DNA from: Apricaphanius iberus
Taxonomy: Eukaryota; Chordata; Actinopteri; Cyprinodontiformes; Aphaniidae
Length of the DNA: 64,000 nt
Reading direction: 5' to 3'
Assembly: GCA_028564705.1 (NCBI GenBank)
Contig: JAPXFQ010002924.1
Location: 2,509,001-2,573,000 of the forward strand
The position numbers were made by a program, and so were the translations under genes. Positions 22,550-49,600 of this stretch are shown one piece after another. The notes under the pieces were generated by a model. It ran no database searches. It worked only from the letters and a program-made list of their open reading frames with translations, and was not told the origin of the DNA. Position 1 is the first letter of the stretch. Each line of letters starts with the position of its first letter.

Positions 22550-22588
22550 TAATCTAGTGTTCTTAATACTGCTTTGTTCTGCAAGTGA

Positions 22589-34991
<12,403 letters not shown>

Positions 34992-35026
34992 TTTTGCTAC
35001 ACAGACCCTGGCAGCTCTATGTCCAC
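34992..35026 (-). other. abcb11: 5'UTR segment of abcb11 in the start-codon exon
   Basis: On the minus strand a pyrimidine-rich acceptor (TATTTCAG, ending at 35027) precedes a leader of about 35 bases and the ATG at 34991. An in-frame TAG lies seven bases upstream of the ATG. A further non-coding exon with a CAG/GTACTG donor at 35316/35315 may be the true first exon. Confidence 0.45.
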
Positions 35027-35925
35027 CTGAAATAGTCATAAAAAACAACTTAAAATTAGATTTAAATAACTGTGTGAAGATAAAGATAAAGCTTAGTTTG
35101 TTGATTTATTTTTACTGAAAAAATAGTGCTTCACTCAGACTGGATGGATGGAACTCAATGTAGGAAACTTGTACTTTAGTAACTCACTTCTCTACGTAGC
35201 TTTACATCAGTATCATTTGTAAGATGTATTAACAGAAAACCACTTTAAAATTAGTCCTAAATAGGTAAAGTAAATTAAAAGACTCTGCAGAGGGGGAAGA
35301 AATAATGTACAGTACCTGGACGTCTTTCTCAATCCACCAGCAACAATGAGGCTCTTGAAAAGAATGTATATCTTGTTACCCGGTTGACTTATGGCTCCAT
35401 GTTCCCATTATCTGTTCTCCAATTAGACTGATAAGGGTCTTGTCAACAGAAATCTCAACCGGGCTGCAAATTTACAGTAAAAATTGGTCAAAAAGTCATT
35501 AATTTACTATTTATTAAACCGAATTTTGACCAAAACATTAATCTTTGCTGATCTGTTTTGATTACAAAATATAAAAAAATTTAATAAATGCATATGCCTC
35601 CTTATCAATGAGGACTGTAAAATGGGAGTAATGACCGGGAGGACATTGATTGTGACCATGGGTGATGATTCGAATAGTATATTAGGAAATCTTGCTGTGA
35701 TGTTTCAGTTCTTTCTCCAAAGGATAAAATGGTTTCTTGAGACTTTAATTTTAGAACCGTTTTAATAAGAAAAACTGTTTAACTGTTTAAGGTTTAATAA
35801 TAACAATGATAACCAGCCCCATTATTATTCTCCTGTCTGAATTAGTTTGCACATGGATGCTGCTGCAAAATAAACTTCCCTGACATTGCTATCTGTCTAG
35901 TCTAAAGCTATATTATACAGCAGAT

Positions 35926-36626
35926 CAGAGGTGGGACCAAGTCATTGTATTGCAATTTTCAAACCTCTAGTCATTACCCTCAAATCTGAGTCAAGGTAAG
36001 CAAGTTTCTGATTAATTCCCAAGTCTTAAATGTCAAATTTCAAGTCACTTCGAGTCATTTTTAAAAGCAACAGTGCAATTGAATTTTCAGTGTAAATCAT
36101 AAAACATATGTTTTTTTTTATTAATATTATTTTTTGAATACCCGACGAAACAAGTGCAACTGAACTTCGACAAGTTAGAAAAAGGTTTTACTGAACTCGA
36201 ACCTCCATGTTGTACAGTTTAATCTAACTAGCCAATAAAAAGAGTCTTCCTTTGAACAATAATTTCAAAGACTTAAAGAGCAACTCACCTGCTTCCAGAG
36301 TCTTTCTAGACCTACATTTCTGGTTTGATAGCATCGTTTTTTAAATCCAGCAATCTGAAAAAAAAAACAGTCTCCATTTTTTAACACACGATCAGCCACG
36401 GCATAATTCATAAAAGTGCACAATTTTAAAGTAATGGATGTTTTAAACTATGATTATCGGGTAAAATATCACGTCTTTCCAAGTAAATAGGTTCAAGTCC
36501 AAGTCATGTCCCAAGTCATTAACATCGAAGTCCAAGTCAAGTCAGAGTCTTTCCATTCAAGTCTCAAGTGACAAAATTAATGACCTGAGTCTAACTCAAG
36601 TCATGCCACTCAAGTCCACACCTCTG
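35926..36626. mobile_element. 701-bp hAT-type MITE with perfect 8-bp target duplication
   Basis: The left end CAGAGGTGGGACCAAGTC is matched by a right end whose reverse complement reads CAGAGGTGTGGACTTGAG. The identical 8-mer CAGCAGAT occurs immediately outside both ends (35918-35925 and 36627-36634). The arms are built of many 'AAGTC' words (CAAGTC, AAGTCAAGTC) in both flanks, with an AT-rich core. No coding capacity. It sits about 0.6 kb beyond the presumed first exon of abcb11. Confidence 0.85.
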
Positions 36627-38112
36627 CAGCAGATCCATCTTAACTCCCATGACCAAGATGCTTCTGTTAAATCTCAGCCTTGGTTGTGCATTTAACAAAT
36701 TCATAGTTTGAGGTTTACAACAAACTATTCATGTTCTGTGGTTTCAGTGCCATGCTACAAAATATGTTGCTTTGAAAATACAACACCATTGCACATTAAA
36801 GTAAATACAGTCTATAGAAACACCCCAAGTCATTCTTTGTGTCTACAGGTTTTATCAACACAGAATACCTCATTTCAAAAGCTTGAATTATAGTCTGATG
36901 AGAACTTTAATTGTACAACACCAAAATTAAAATAATCACAAAGTTTTTGTAATGATGCATTATGTAGGTGTCAATGTTAAATCATGTAATTATATAGTTG
37001 TCTGGGAAGTGAATTCCTGCTAACACAAGCGTTGCAGCACTTTTGGAGTTTGCTCCTTTCCAAAGCCAGCTATTACTGATAATGATGGTGATTGATAGGA
37101 AGGCGGGGGCTATAGTCATGGATACACCTTGATAAAAAGTGAGAGCTTATTTGGATTTCTGTCACAAAGTTGAGAGCTCTATCTCTCTTGAGCCTACCCT
37201 AGCAAGTCAGATGTTACTACATGTGAGCTGTAATCTAGATGTTTACTGCATGTATTGAATAAGATTAAAAAAACTTTCATCCGATTAAATATATCATTTT
37301 ATCTGTTCTGTTTCAATCGTGAAAACAATATTTTTGTGTGATACTTACTTTTTTGCTACTTTTTGCATCAAATGTGTTATTGCGTTCTTGAGTTTAAATG
37401 ACATTTATTCACCTTTTACTTTTTGAAAATGTGACAAGGCACACAACGAGGGGCTTGGCGGGATTTGTTTCCACTACTCCCAGGTGAGAGTCATGTCCGC
37501 AGTAAGTCAAAGAGATATCCCTGTGGCCAATCAGCCAGGGCGCATGATCAATCAGAGCCACAGTAACAGGACCCTCACACGGTCACAAAAGTATTCTCCT
37601 GGATCAGAGCTGCTGTGTTTTTCTTGTGTATGTAACCTCTATCTTCCCAAACCCCCCAGTCAGTTGTTGCAGATGGCTGTTCCCGCTGAGCCAGGTTCTG
37701 ATGAAGGCTTCTTCATTTTGAATGAGGATTTTTTTCTTTCTGCTGTCGCTCAATGCTTCTTCAGGAGGAGTGATTGCAGTCAGTGACTTGATACAAAACT
37801 GCTTGGTGTGCTCAGAATTTTTTAATCAGTTGAATAATAAACTGAACTTGATTTCATTGTATGTAAGTGGATTACAATATGTCTACATGATTGGACTATA
37901 TTGACATTTTTGTAAAAAAACAACCTATGTAAGTTACATGCAGGTAATATTAGCTAAATTATGGCAAGTTATTACATGGCAATATATTGTTATAAGCTAG
38001 AGAACTATACTAATGTTGCTTATGCTATGTCCGTCGCTAGTTAGTTCATGCTTGAAATAAACCCAGTTGTCTTTCATTTCTGTGCAGATTGTGTTCACTA
38101 TTGCTCTCATAT

Positions 38113-38412
<300 letters not shown>

Positions 38413-38639
38413 ATATCTTTATTGGCCCAATATAGAGAACATGTCAGGGAGGAGACATAAGACCAGGGGCCAGCAGCAGGGAGATGATGCAGGGTCTTCA
38501 CAGGTAAGGAGACATTAAAACTGGCTGAGAGAAAAATATCAATTGCAGGGAGAAACCAGGCAGATATCAGGACAGGGTTTTCAGTGATATTTCAGAATTA
38601 GTCTCATTCACAAACCAAAACATATATTTATCTGTATAT

Positions 38640-39590
38640 TATTAAGTAACCCTGGACTGATGTACATGCAAATTCAAAATCTCAGAAAATTAGAATACTA
38701 CATGAAATCAATAAAACAAGAATTTTAAATGTAGAAATGTTGTTCCTCTGAAAAATATTATACATATGTTCTAAGTACTTGGTTTGGGCCCCTTTTGAAT
38801 CAAATACTGCCTCAATGCATTGGGATATGGATGCTATTAGCCTGTGGTACTGCTGAGGTGTTTAGGAAGATCAGGATGTTATTGATTTCATATTCTTTTA
38901 TTAAAAGTGATCATAATGTAATGATAATTAATGACTGTATTTGAACCACTGATATTGCTGATAACTAGGCCACTTATTATACAACAGGGATTAAATGGTT
39001 CTCTAGCCACTGAGGAAAGGTGGGGTTGACTGAGAGGACAATAAACCACTCAAAAGACCTCTGAAAAATGTGTCCCCCTCTCACATCTGAGATGATGGTT
39101 ACACCCTTGCAGGTAACAAAGGAGTGGCTACATTAAATGCATTTCAAGGTTCTGGAGTGGCCTAGCCAGTCTCCTGACCTCAATTCAATGGAGAATATGT
39201 GGTGGGAGCTGAAAGTCCAAACTTTTCAGGGCTAGAGAACCCTGTATTGCCTTGTTGTTTAAAGTATGCTGTACAAATAAAGGTGCCTTGCTTTGCTTTG
39301 CCTAGAGAAGATCTGCATGGAAGTATGGTCCGAAATACCAGCCACTGTGTGTGCAAACCTGTTAAAGACCTACAGGAAACATTTGACTCCTGTCATATTT
39401 TTAATTTTTATGATTCACCAAATAGTTCTTTTGCTGCACCATTATAACAAACAAATTATTTAAGAAATCATACAATGTCCTTTCCTGATTTTTTTCTACA
39501 TTCTGTGTCTCACAGGAAGAGTGTACATTTTATGAAAATAACAGACCTCTCCCATGTTTTTAAGTGGGAGAATTTTGACAAGTGGCAACT
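38640..39590 (-). mobile_element. Decayed Tc1-like transposon relics
   Basis: The first part (about 38655-38880) carries a common fish Tc1-like segment ('aatctcagaaaattagaa', 'tggtttgggcccctttt'). A second part (about 39000-39590) keeps a plus-strand transposase relic ('gtggcctagccagtctcctg', 'gagaatatgtggtgggagct') and a terminal-repeat-like 'tttaagtgggagaattttg'. The two parts may come from different insertions. Frames are broken. Confidence 0.55.
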
Positions 39591-40159
39591 GTAAAAAAAA
39601 TTGATTTAAAAACCCGACTGTAATCTCTCATTAAATGTCTCATTTAATGCTTTACACACCTGAAACACAAACTTGGTAAGCATCAACATAAGTAGGACAC
39701 TTAGTAGGCCAAGTTGAAAACATACTTATGAACAGTACTTTAGTATTTCTTTTATAGTATATTTTAATTGATGTACTGGGAATACACTATCAAGTTTGTT
39801 AATGAATTTTGAATATCTTTAATTAAATTGCTTTTTTTTCTCCCAAATGGCTTTAATTTACTTGTTTTTAATGTTTTTCTTTGAAAAACATTTTATAAAA
39901 ATCTAGGCCAGTTAATAAATCAAACATGCAGACTAATTTGATCTTGTATGACTAAGAGAACTGTCATTGATGTAGTTCCTTGAAGAGTATCTGATTTCAC
40001 ATGGGCTGCTGCAGTTATTTTACCAACTACATTAATTAGGTGCGCAATGTTCAATGGGAGGTGGAACAAGCTCACTGGAATTCCTTTCAACTGTCTGTAA
40101 TGACAATAACACCCACCAGATAGAGCTCGTCTGCTACGTCCTCTGACATCGCCGGAAGT

Positions 40160-40284
40160 CAGGGTGGAAAAACACCAAATCAGGTGTCACAGACGGGCGA
40201 GAACAAACTTTGTTGCGTTTTCCAGTTTATTCCCAGTTCGTCCAGGTTCAGGGCCGATTCATGCAGTGATCGCTGAAAACGGAG
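40160..40284 (+). other. dhrs9: Probable non-coding first exon of the first dhrs9-type gene
   Basis: A GC-richer stretch ends in AACGGAG/GTAAGTAC, a near-consensus splice donor at 40284/40285. The first coding exon of the gene at 46665 is preceded 11 bases upstream by an acceptor (TTTTTTTCCAG, ending 46653), so a separate upstream 5'UTR exon is required. This is the best candidate found, implying a 6.4-kb first intron. The left border (transcription start) is not determined. Confidence 0.5.
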
Positions 40285-40699
40285 GTAAGTACAAAAAGAT
40301 TTTCTTTGACAAGCTGGCAATTTGAGGTTTTCGCTAAAAGGAGTTGGTTAGTCTGTTGGAAATAGACGACACAATTATTGTGTTTAAAGTGTATCTCTTA
40401 AAAAAAAAAAACGTATTTTGGTTTGAATAAACACCAGAAACCTTAATTGTATTCCTTTCTATTTAGAAAAAAACAGATTTTTACAACTTTTTTTTAGAGC
40501 GGACATTTTAAAGTTACTGTCCAGGTAATTTTACTAGGGCTAGGTAAATCTTATGTAGCGTGGCTATCAAACAAACATAATAGGACATATATCGTATCTA
40601 CCCTGGTTAAATCATTTAGTGCCTTTCAACTAAACCCTTCTGTCTGTGCACGGCTAAAGTAAATATTAGTTTCACTATAGTATGTGTTCTACCACACAT

Positions 40700-41045
40700 T
40701 ATTAGAAAAAAGTGTCGCACAACCAGTTTATCCGGCTTGCGCTGCACATGTATCCCGTTGGGCAGAAACTACAAGACCGCATAAGAGATGAGTGCAGCCG
40801 CCTCTCATCAAACCTGATGGGACACATGCTGGATGAGCCTCTTCTAATCGTCCTTTCCGCTTTGCGTGTCTCCGCCTCCCGAGTCCTGCTCAGCCAGTTT
40901 ACCAGCCTGACAGCACTGCAGCGTGCAGGAAGCATTCAGGCCTGCTGGAGGGTTTTTCCACAGAATTACACCTGTCATTACCTTTGAAAAGCAGCAGTTT
41001 CTTTTTTATGAATGATGCAATAAATCTATCTATTTATCTATCTAT
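40700..41045 (+). repeat. Probable retroposon 3' fragment with (TCTA)n tail
   Basis: A GC-richer block with overlapping frames on both strands is followed by 'tgatgcaataaatctatcta' and a short TCTA-repeat tail, a typical retroposon 3' end. I do not recognise the encoded sequence. It lies in the proposed first intron of the dhrs9-type gene. Confidence 0.45.
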
Positions 41046-42129
41046 GACTACAACATAAGTCTGTATATAACATATATGAAGGTGGGAGTTGATGAAGTGC
41101 TGCTTGTATACTTTTACATCCACAAGTATCAACAAGCTCAGCTCATGTGAGAAGTCGTATGGCTTAATGCCTAACTCAGTTTCTGTGCTTAATTCTTGCA
41201 ATTTTCCAACTTGAAATCCACATGGACTAACTTTTTTTATTGTTGTTTGTATGTTTTAATCAAGCTGCTGTTTTTGGAAAACATTTCACATCGTGTTGGG
41301 TATGTTTTATATGCATGGGCTGGTTACCAGTATTAAGGTAAATCGGGGTTTGCCATTGTTTTTAAAAGCACAAAATAATTGGTCGTCAAGACGCTCTTTC
41401 AAAGAGTTCATCGGGGTTTTCTCCAGTTGTGTGGAGCATAGAGAACACAGGGTTCCCCCTCCTCCACCCGTTGCTGCAGTGCTGAATAACTGGGTGAGAG
41501 AATGTTGCTACATTTTCTTTTCTTTGCTGCATTCATTGGGTATTTTTTTTTGTTAAAATGTGGATAGAAATTCAAAGTTTAGAAACTAAATCCCTAAATT
41601 GCAGGTTCTTTCCAAGCAGATAGCTTGACTGAACTGATAAACTGTTGTAAGGATGATAATCAAAAAATTGTATCTTCTTCAGCACAAAAAGCCTTACAAT
41701 TAAAGTTATTGATTGTTGCTGTTATTACAACTAATAATGTTATATTTCTAGTGTTGTAAAAATTAGAACTGCTCTAAATAACAGCAATTAGTTTGCGTTT
41801 GATAATGCTGGGATAATGTGACACCATAGTGATGAGTCCCATACGGACTCATGCTCAAAGTTATCAGGTGTAACTCAGGGATGTCTGCTCTGCTTCTACT
41901 TGGTTCAAAAATTCTGCAGCTTCACCCAGCTGAACACAAAGACACAGCAGAAATATAACCATGCACTGGCGGATTAGATTTTGTATCCATTTTATAATAT
42001 CACTGTCAATGCCTTCAGACGACTTTTGGCTGTTAAAGAATGTCAAATCCAAACAGAGTACCCTGTTAACTGAGTCGCTCTTCCTGATGAGGAAATTTGA
42101 ACTGTTACACTAACTCTCAAAATCTTTAT

Positions 42130-42340
42130 GATGGATCGATGGATAGATAGTTAGATACTTTATTAAACTCGCAAGAGAAATTCACAGTTCCAGCAGCTTT
42201 AAAAAACGGACAACACAGCTGTTTGTCACACATTTTATATCTATCTGACATTTTCCTGTTGCTTCTTATGAAACATATACAGCCCACAGAGTAGAAACTG
42301 CTTCTTACAGGAATAGTCGGCATTCCTGTCTTGTGCCGGA
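42130..42340 (-). repeat. Retroposon 3' end with GATA-type tail, minus strand
   Basis: On the minus strand the segment reads through 'ctgctggaactgtgaatttc' and 'taataaagtatctaacta' to a TCTATCCATCGATCC tail. This is a common fish LINE/SINE 3' end. No coding part was recognised. Confidence 0.5.
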
Positions 42341-44046
42341 GTCCTTTTATGATATTCCACCCCTGCTAGTTTTTCAAATGACTTGAGGCCAACTTCTTCT
42401 AAAAAGTTTTTGTTAAAATTAAGAACATTTCATTTGTCTCGCAGTCATCGGTGGTTTCCAGGTTGAAGCTGCCCAGACCAGGTATATGCCGAGATTCTTG
42501 TGGTATCATAAGTTTGATTAAAATTAACATTTTTTTCAGGCATAAAAGTATAATTTCTCTAAAAATATAAATGTGTTATGGCAGTAGTTTAAAGTCCCTA
42601 ATATTGCACAGATGTCTGATATTAGCTGATAATTAGTCAAGCTACCTGCTCTGGTAGAGCCTGCAGTCCATTAGTTTGTTTGTAGCTTTCCAATTGCTTT
42701 GAAAAAAATATGTTACCTACAGCTGATCAGCAGTACATCAACATATAGGAGAGGAGGAACGCTGCGTTACCATCTTCTACAATCGGGGGAAACTTTAGGT
42801 CTTTAGTACTTATCTGGCATCTCATTTCTTTAAACAACTTTTTGGACAATTTTAGTTGTTTTCCAACCCTAATCTTTTAATATACTTTTGTACCAGCATC
42901 CAGCCCCACCTAGTGCAGCCATACATATGTTTTTACTTCATTCCAAAAATAGTTAAAATATTTATTTTTCATTTATAGACTTTGCAAAAACATGCTTACA
43001 ATGGAAATATTTGGGATACTGATCATAGCTGGAATTCCTTCTCCGTAATGTTACTGTATATATTTGGCTGGGTTTTTTGTGTGTCTGCTGTGAGTTTCAT
43101 TAGTTTCTAAGCTGGAGTCAAATCTGTTCTTTGATTAGAGCTTGAAAAAAGTGTTCCATTGTAAAATATTTGCATTTAATTACTTTCTTTGACTTCCTCT
43201 TTTTTTTAAAGTCCAAATAAAAGTGCTTTTATTCAGTAGTTTCATAGCTGAAAAGAATTTAAGGAAGCAGGATGTGGTGCTGCAACATATTATTCATTGA
43301 TAATTTCTCTGTAACGGTTTTTAATTTAAAGTTGAACAATTCTGACATTTAAATACAAATGGAACAAAGTAATCTGGAAAACATTTATACTGTAGCTCTA
43401 CCTGAAAATAGTTGCACTTGTTTGACTTTCCATAAAATCAACAAGTGCTAAAGAACAATCCAATCATTAGCCAAAAGATGCAGGATTTCAGATTTTTAAA
43501 TCGTAGTAAAACAAAGAATTTCCAAAGTATCCGATCTCAATCGACGTTGCAATATCAATGCGAGCGATCTCAAACTTTGAAAGTGCTATTTTTGCTACTG
43601 TTTACTAAACAGTTGTACTATTTTAACATATTTGGTTTTTGGTTGGGTGGACTCTACCTGCTGTTAAGCACAATACCTGATACAGATTGGAGAGATGATG
43701 GAAAACAAAAAGAAAAATGAGGAAAATCCAGGTTAATTGCGACCAGATTGGAATATGTATTTAGTATTACGTATTTCTGCTCTTCAACCCTGATAAGGTG
43801 TTGAAATTCCAGTAGACGCATAGGAGAGTCATCTGCTAAATCTTCAGCCCGTAGATCAAACTGAGCATAGTTGCTCATACTTTAGTGTGTACATAGTTTT
43901 TCAGCTAGCATGGACATGTTCAGAAAATGTGAACGGGTCTGTCTCTCCCATGGATGTTGCAACTTCGCTTAACACTTTTTTTTGGGGGTGGGGGGGGTGT
44001 TCAGATTTTGCCGTGCATGATTTAGGATTTTAAAAGCAATTATATA

Positions 44047-45621
<1,575 letters not shown>

Positions 45622-45779
45622 TATATTGATTCATTACAAACAGGATGATTTATTTTAATCATTGTATGTGCATTTATTTGGAAGGTTATAGCTTAGAGGT
45701 GATGAAAACACAAACCTTCGTTTCTCACGTTTTATTATATAAGACCAACAAAAAATATATTTTTAGTACAGAAATGTCA

Positions 45780-46200
45780 ACTTAATACTGATTTTATGAA
45801 TACAGTTTTCAAGTATATTAATCTAAAGCTGAGTGGGAGGAAACTGGATATCCTTGCACTTCACAGTACATGCACTCAAAACTTGGCCATGATCCCTTTT
45901 TTTTTTTTAAATGAATTACTTGATCAGTGCATGGAGGCGAGCAGCCTCTCGCTCTGCTGAGGTGTTTAGGAAGCTCTGGTTTATTTAACAACAGTAGATC
46001 AGTTCATCTGCATTGTAGGTTCTGGTGTCGCTCATCAACCATATAACAACGCTCCTTAGAATCTCTGTAGAGTCTAGGGGAGGCCAGTTTGCTGGTTAAC
46101 AAACCAGAGCTATACCCTGGTCATTATGGCAGGTATTGGTACTTTGGGCAGTTTGGGCAGTTGCCCAAGTCCTGCTGGAAAATAAAATTAGCCTCTGAAT
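45780..46200 (-). mobile_element. Decayed Tc1-like fragment beside the intact-ended Tc1 copy
   Basis: The words 'gctgaggtgtttaggaag', 'catctgcattgtaggttctg' and 'ggccagtttgctggttaac' correspond to an antisense transposase stretch common in fish. The same 'gctgaggtgtttaggaag' word occurs at 38857. There is no open frame and no clear ends. Confidence 0.5.
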
Positions 46201-46664
46201 AAAGCAGAGAAACCAAAAACGGATGCAAGAGTTCCTTGTAGACAACTACAGTGGCTCTGACGTTCAGAAATCACAGTGGACCCTCAACAGAACTCTTTAA
46301 TAGGCTTTGCTTTATAACCTGTTTTCCTTCCACTCAACTTTCCATTAATGGCTTTAGATTAAGCTCTGTGAACAGTCAGCTCAGCTAGCGATGACCTTTT
46401 GTAGCTTACCCTCTTTACTTGTATAAAAATATATTTTATTAGTCTTTTGAAATACTTGTAAGGAAATTTGGACTTTTTTTATAAGCGTTCAACTATTGCT
46501 AGAAATGTTGAATAACTGTGTAATCCATGAGTTTCACTTTGTAACAGTAGTTTTTGGATTAAAATTGCCTTTTGAGGATATTCTAATCATAAAAGGTTTG
46601 CACGATACATTGAAACCTAACGAAGGTTTGATTTCTGTTTCCTTTTTTTCCAGAAATAAAAACC

Positions 46665-49600
46665 ATGTTCTTGTACATCCTCGGGCTGGTGGTTGTTTGG
46701 TACCTCTATCGCTGGTACAAAGAAACCAAGAGAGTTTCCAACAAGGGGGATAAATATGTGTACATCACCGGCTGTGACTCCGGGTTCGGTAACAACCTGG
46801 CAAAGCATCTGGACAAGCTGGGCTTCCACGTGATCGCGGGCTGCTACACGGAGTTGGGCGAAACTACGCTGACAAAGGCATCCTCCGACAGGCTGACGGC
46901 CGTTTCTCTGGACGTCACCAAGTCCGAAAGTGTCAAAAAGGTGGCAGCTCACATCAAGACTCTTGTTGGAGAGAAAGGTGAGTGGTTTCCACCTGATGTT
47001 TTATTTTGTGAGTTCATTGAGAAAGGTGGATCTAATTAGTTGGGATGGTTTTATTAGATTGAGGAAGAGACAGTTGATCTCGGTATACCTTAAAGCAGCG
47101 GGTTGCCTTACTATATGGGTTTCCTATCCCAGGATTAACCTCCTGCTTATTTTTTTTCAGGTCTCTGGGCTGTTGTAAATAATGCGGGAGTCGCCATGCC
47201 GTCCGGTCCCGTTGACTGGCTCACCATTGACGATTACAAATCCATGTTAGCCGTCAATCTCAATGGAGTGATCGACGTCACTCTGAGCGTGCTTCCTCTC
47301 ATAAAGAAGGCCAAGGGCAGAGTGGTAAACGTAGCCAGCGTGTTCGGGCGAATCACTCCATTCGGGGGACCCTACTGTGTGTCCAAATATGGAGTGGAGT
47401 CCTTTAATGACAGCCTGCGGTAAGGAGGAGTCATGCGTTTTGTTCCATTTCTTCTTTTTTGCTGCTCTTGATGGAGATCCTGGCGTGCTTCCTTTCTGAT
47501 GTGAATTTATGTTTTTTTTTTAGTTTAAACATGGCACCGTTTGGTGTCAAAGTTCTGTGTATCGAGCCAGGCTTCTTCAAAACAAGCGTGACTGACACCG
47601 CACTGCTGAAAAAACACTTGCAGAGCCTCTGGGATAGATTACCTCAAGATATGAAGGATGACTATGGGGAAGAATTCTTGAAAATTGGTGAGTGTTTATA
47701 TCTCCTTTTTTCTTTATCCCTGTTTTATTAATTTTTCCCATTATATTAACAACCTCACTCTCCCCATGATATTTGGTTAAATGTCCTTTGGAAAGTTGGC
47801 CCTTTTGCACAGACTGAGTATTTACAGTACAGACCAAAAGTTATGACACACCTTCTCATTCAGTGCGTATTCTTTATTTTCATGACTATTTATATTGTAG
47901 ATTCTCACTGAAGGCATCAAAACTATGAATGAACACATGGAATTATGTAGTACTTTTCCAAAAAATTGTTAAATAAATACCTCTTGAAGTTCAAGAGAAT
48001 CCAAAGCAGTGATCAGAGCAAAGGGTTGCTACTTTGAGGAATCTAAAATATAACACATGTATTCAATTATTTCACCCTTTTTGTTTAAGTACATACAGTA
48101 ATTCCATACATTATGTGTTCATTCATAGTTTTAATTAGAATCTACAATGTATTCATGGAAATAAAGAAAACGCATTGAATGAGAAGGTGTGTCCAAAATT
48201 TTGGTCAGCACTTTACTTTTTTGGGGAGATTTTCTTACAAACTGCTTGTTTTGTTTTTTTAAGAAATGACTTTAAAGATTAATCCATATATTTCATATTA
48301 GGTTAGGGCATGTAAAAAGCTTAAAAGTTCACCTGCTTTATTTACTAGATTGGTTTTTGTTATAATTGTTTTCTTTTGGAAGGAGCAATTGTAAGTTTCA
48401 GACAACTAGTGTTTGATGAAAAGTCTAAAATTATGCTAAAAATCTACAACGTGGTATTAGGACCACTGTAGACAGAAAAAAATATTTTTGAGTAAATTTC
48501 CACCCAAAAAACTCACATGAGAAAAAAAATCTAATTTAGAAAATTTGCAAGAGAGCTCAGAAATTTCCATAATTAAAGGCATATATTTTTTTTATATTTA
48601 AACTATACTTTCTGACATTGTAAAGTCAAACATTTTGAACAAGACAAACTCAGATATTTATTTTAAAAAAACCTCTTAAATTGGCTCAGATTTAGTTATT
48701 TCTGAAAATGAAAATGTCATTCTTGGCTCTTTTTCCGCATGAGAACAATGTCTCAGATTTGCCATTTAACCCTTGGAACTGGAGAGAGGCTGCAGGCATT
48801 TTAGTAAGACTCACCATGGCGGCAAGGCAATTCGAGAATATTGCAGCATTCATGTCAGCATGCTTGATTGTAATACCCCAATATTCCCGCAACATAAATG
48901 ACGATCACTCCTTGCCACAACAGCAGATGAAGACATGGGGTTGTGAGAAATGTGCGCTGAGCCCCAAACAGCAGCAGTATTTAAAATGCAAGTAAACATT
49001 GCAAAAAACATATGATCGTGCTTCACTGCCACTACCGACTGACATCTTATGAATGACTTAAAGGGTCACTGGTGAATTGTCTATTGAGACAGGTTTGTGA
49101 GGAAGAAGCTGCATCACATCAGCTTTTATTATGCTGTCATAGTTATGGGACGTCTTTTTTTTTTTTTTTTTCACTTATCGCTTCACACCGGCCTAAAAAT
49201 GTTGACATACAGCAAAAAAAAACAACGTAATTTTGTAAACTGTGCTTTGATTATTTTACTACACTTATACAAGCATTTTGTGCTTTGCAAACTGTCAAAT
49301 GGATTTGAAATCCATATTCATGTGCGCACGGATTTCGGTATCATGCTGGACCTTTTCAAACCTTTGAACTGAAAAAAGGGCATTATTCCTTTACCTTCTA
49401 AATAAAATGATTAAGCTATACGTAATAAACTCACTGCAGGTCGTTCTCCTTCCAGGTAACAGCCTTTTAATAATTTCTTCCAACCAAGCATACTCCACTA
49501 AGTCAGCTGACAGGTAAACAGTTGATCTTTGACGCTCTCATTCCCCCTTTCAGCCAAAAACAGCAGGGAAAAAAAAGGCAGGCACCGATATCCAGGCAGC

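Noticed and set aside
41293..41556. Frame containing HREHRVPPPPPVAA as a possible exon
   Set aside because: It has an AG...GT pair but no homology; it falls in the proposed dhrs9 intron and is not supported as coding.
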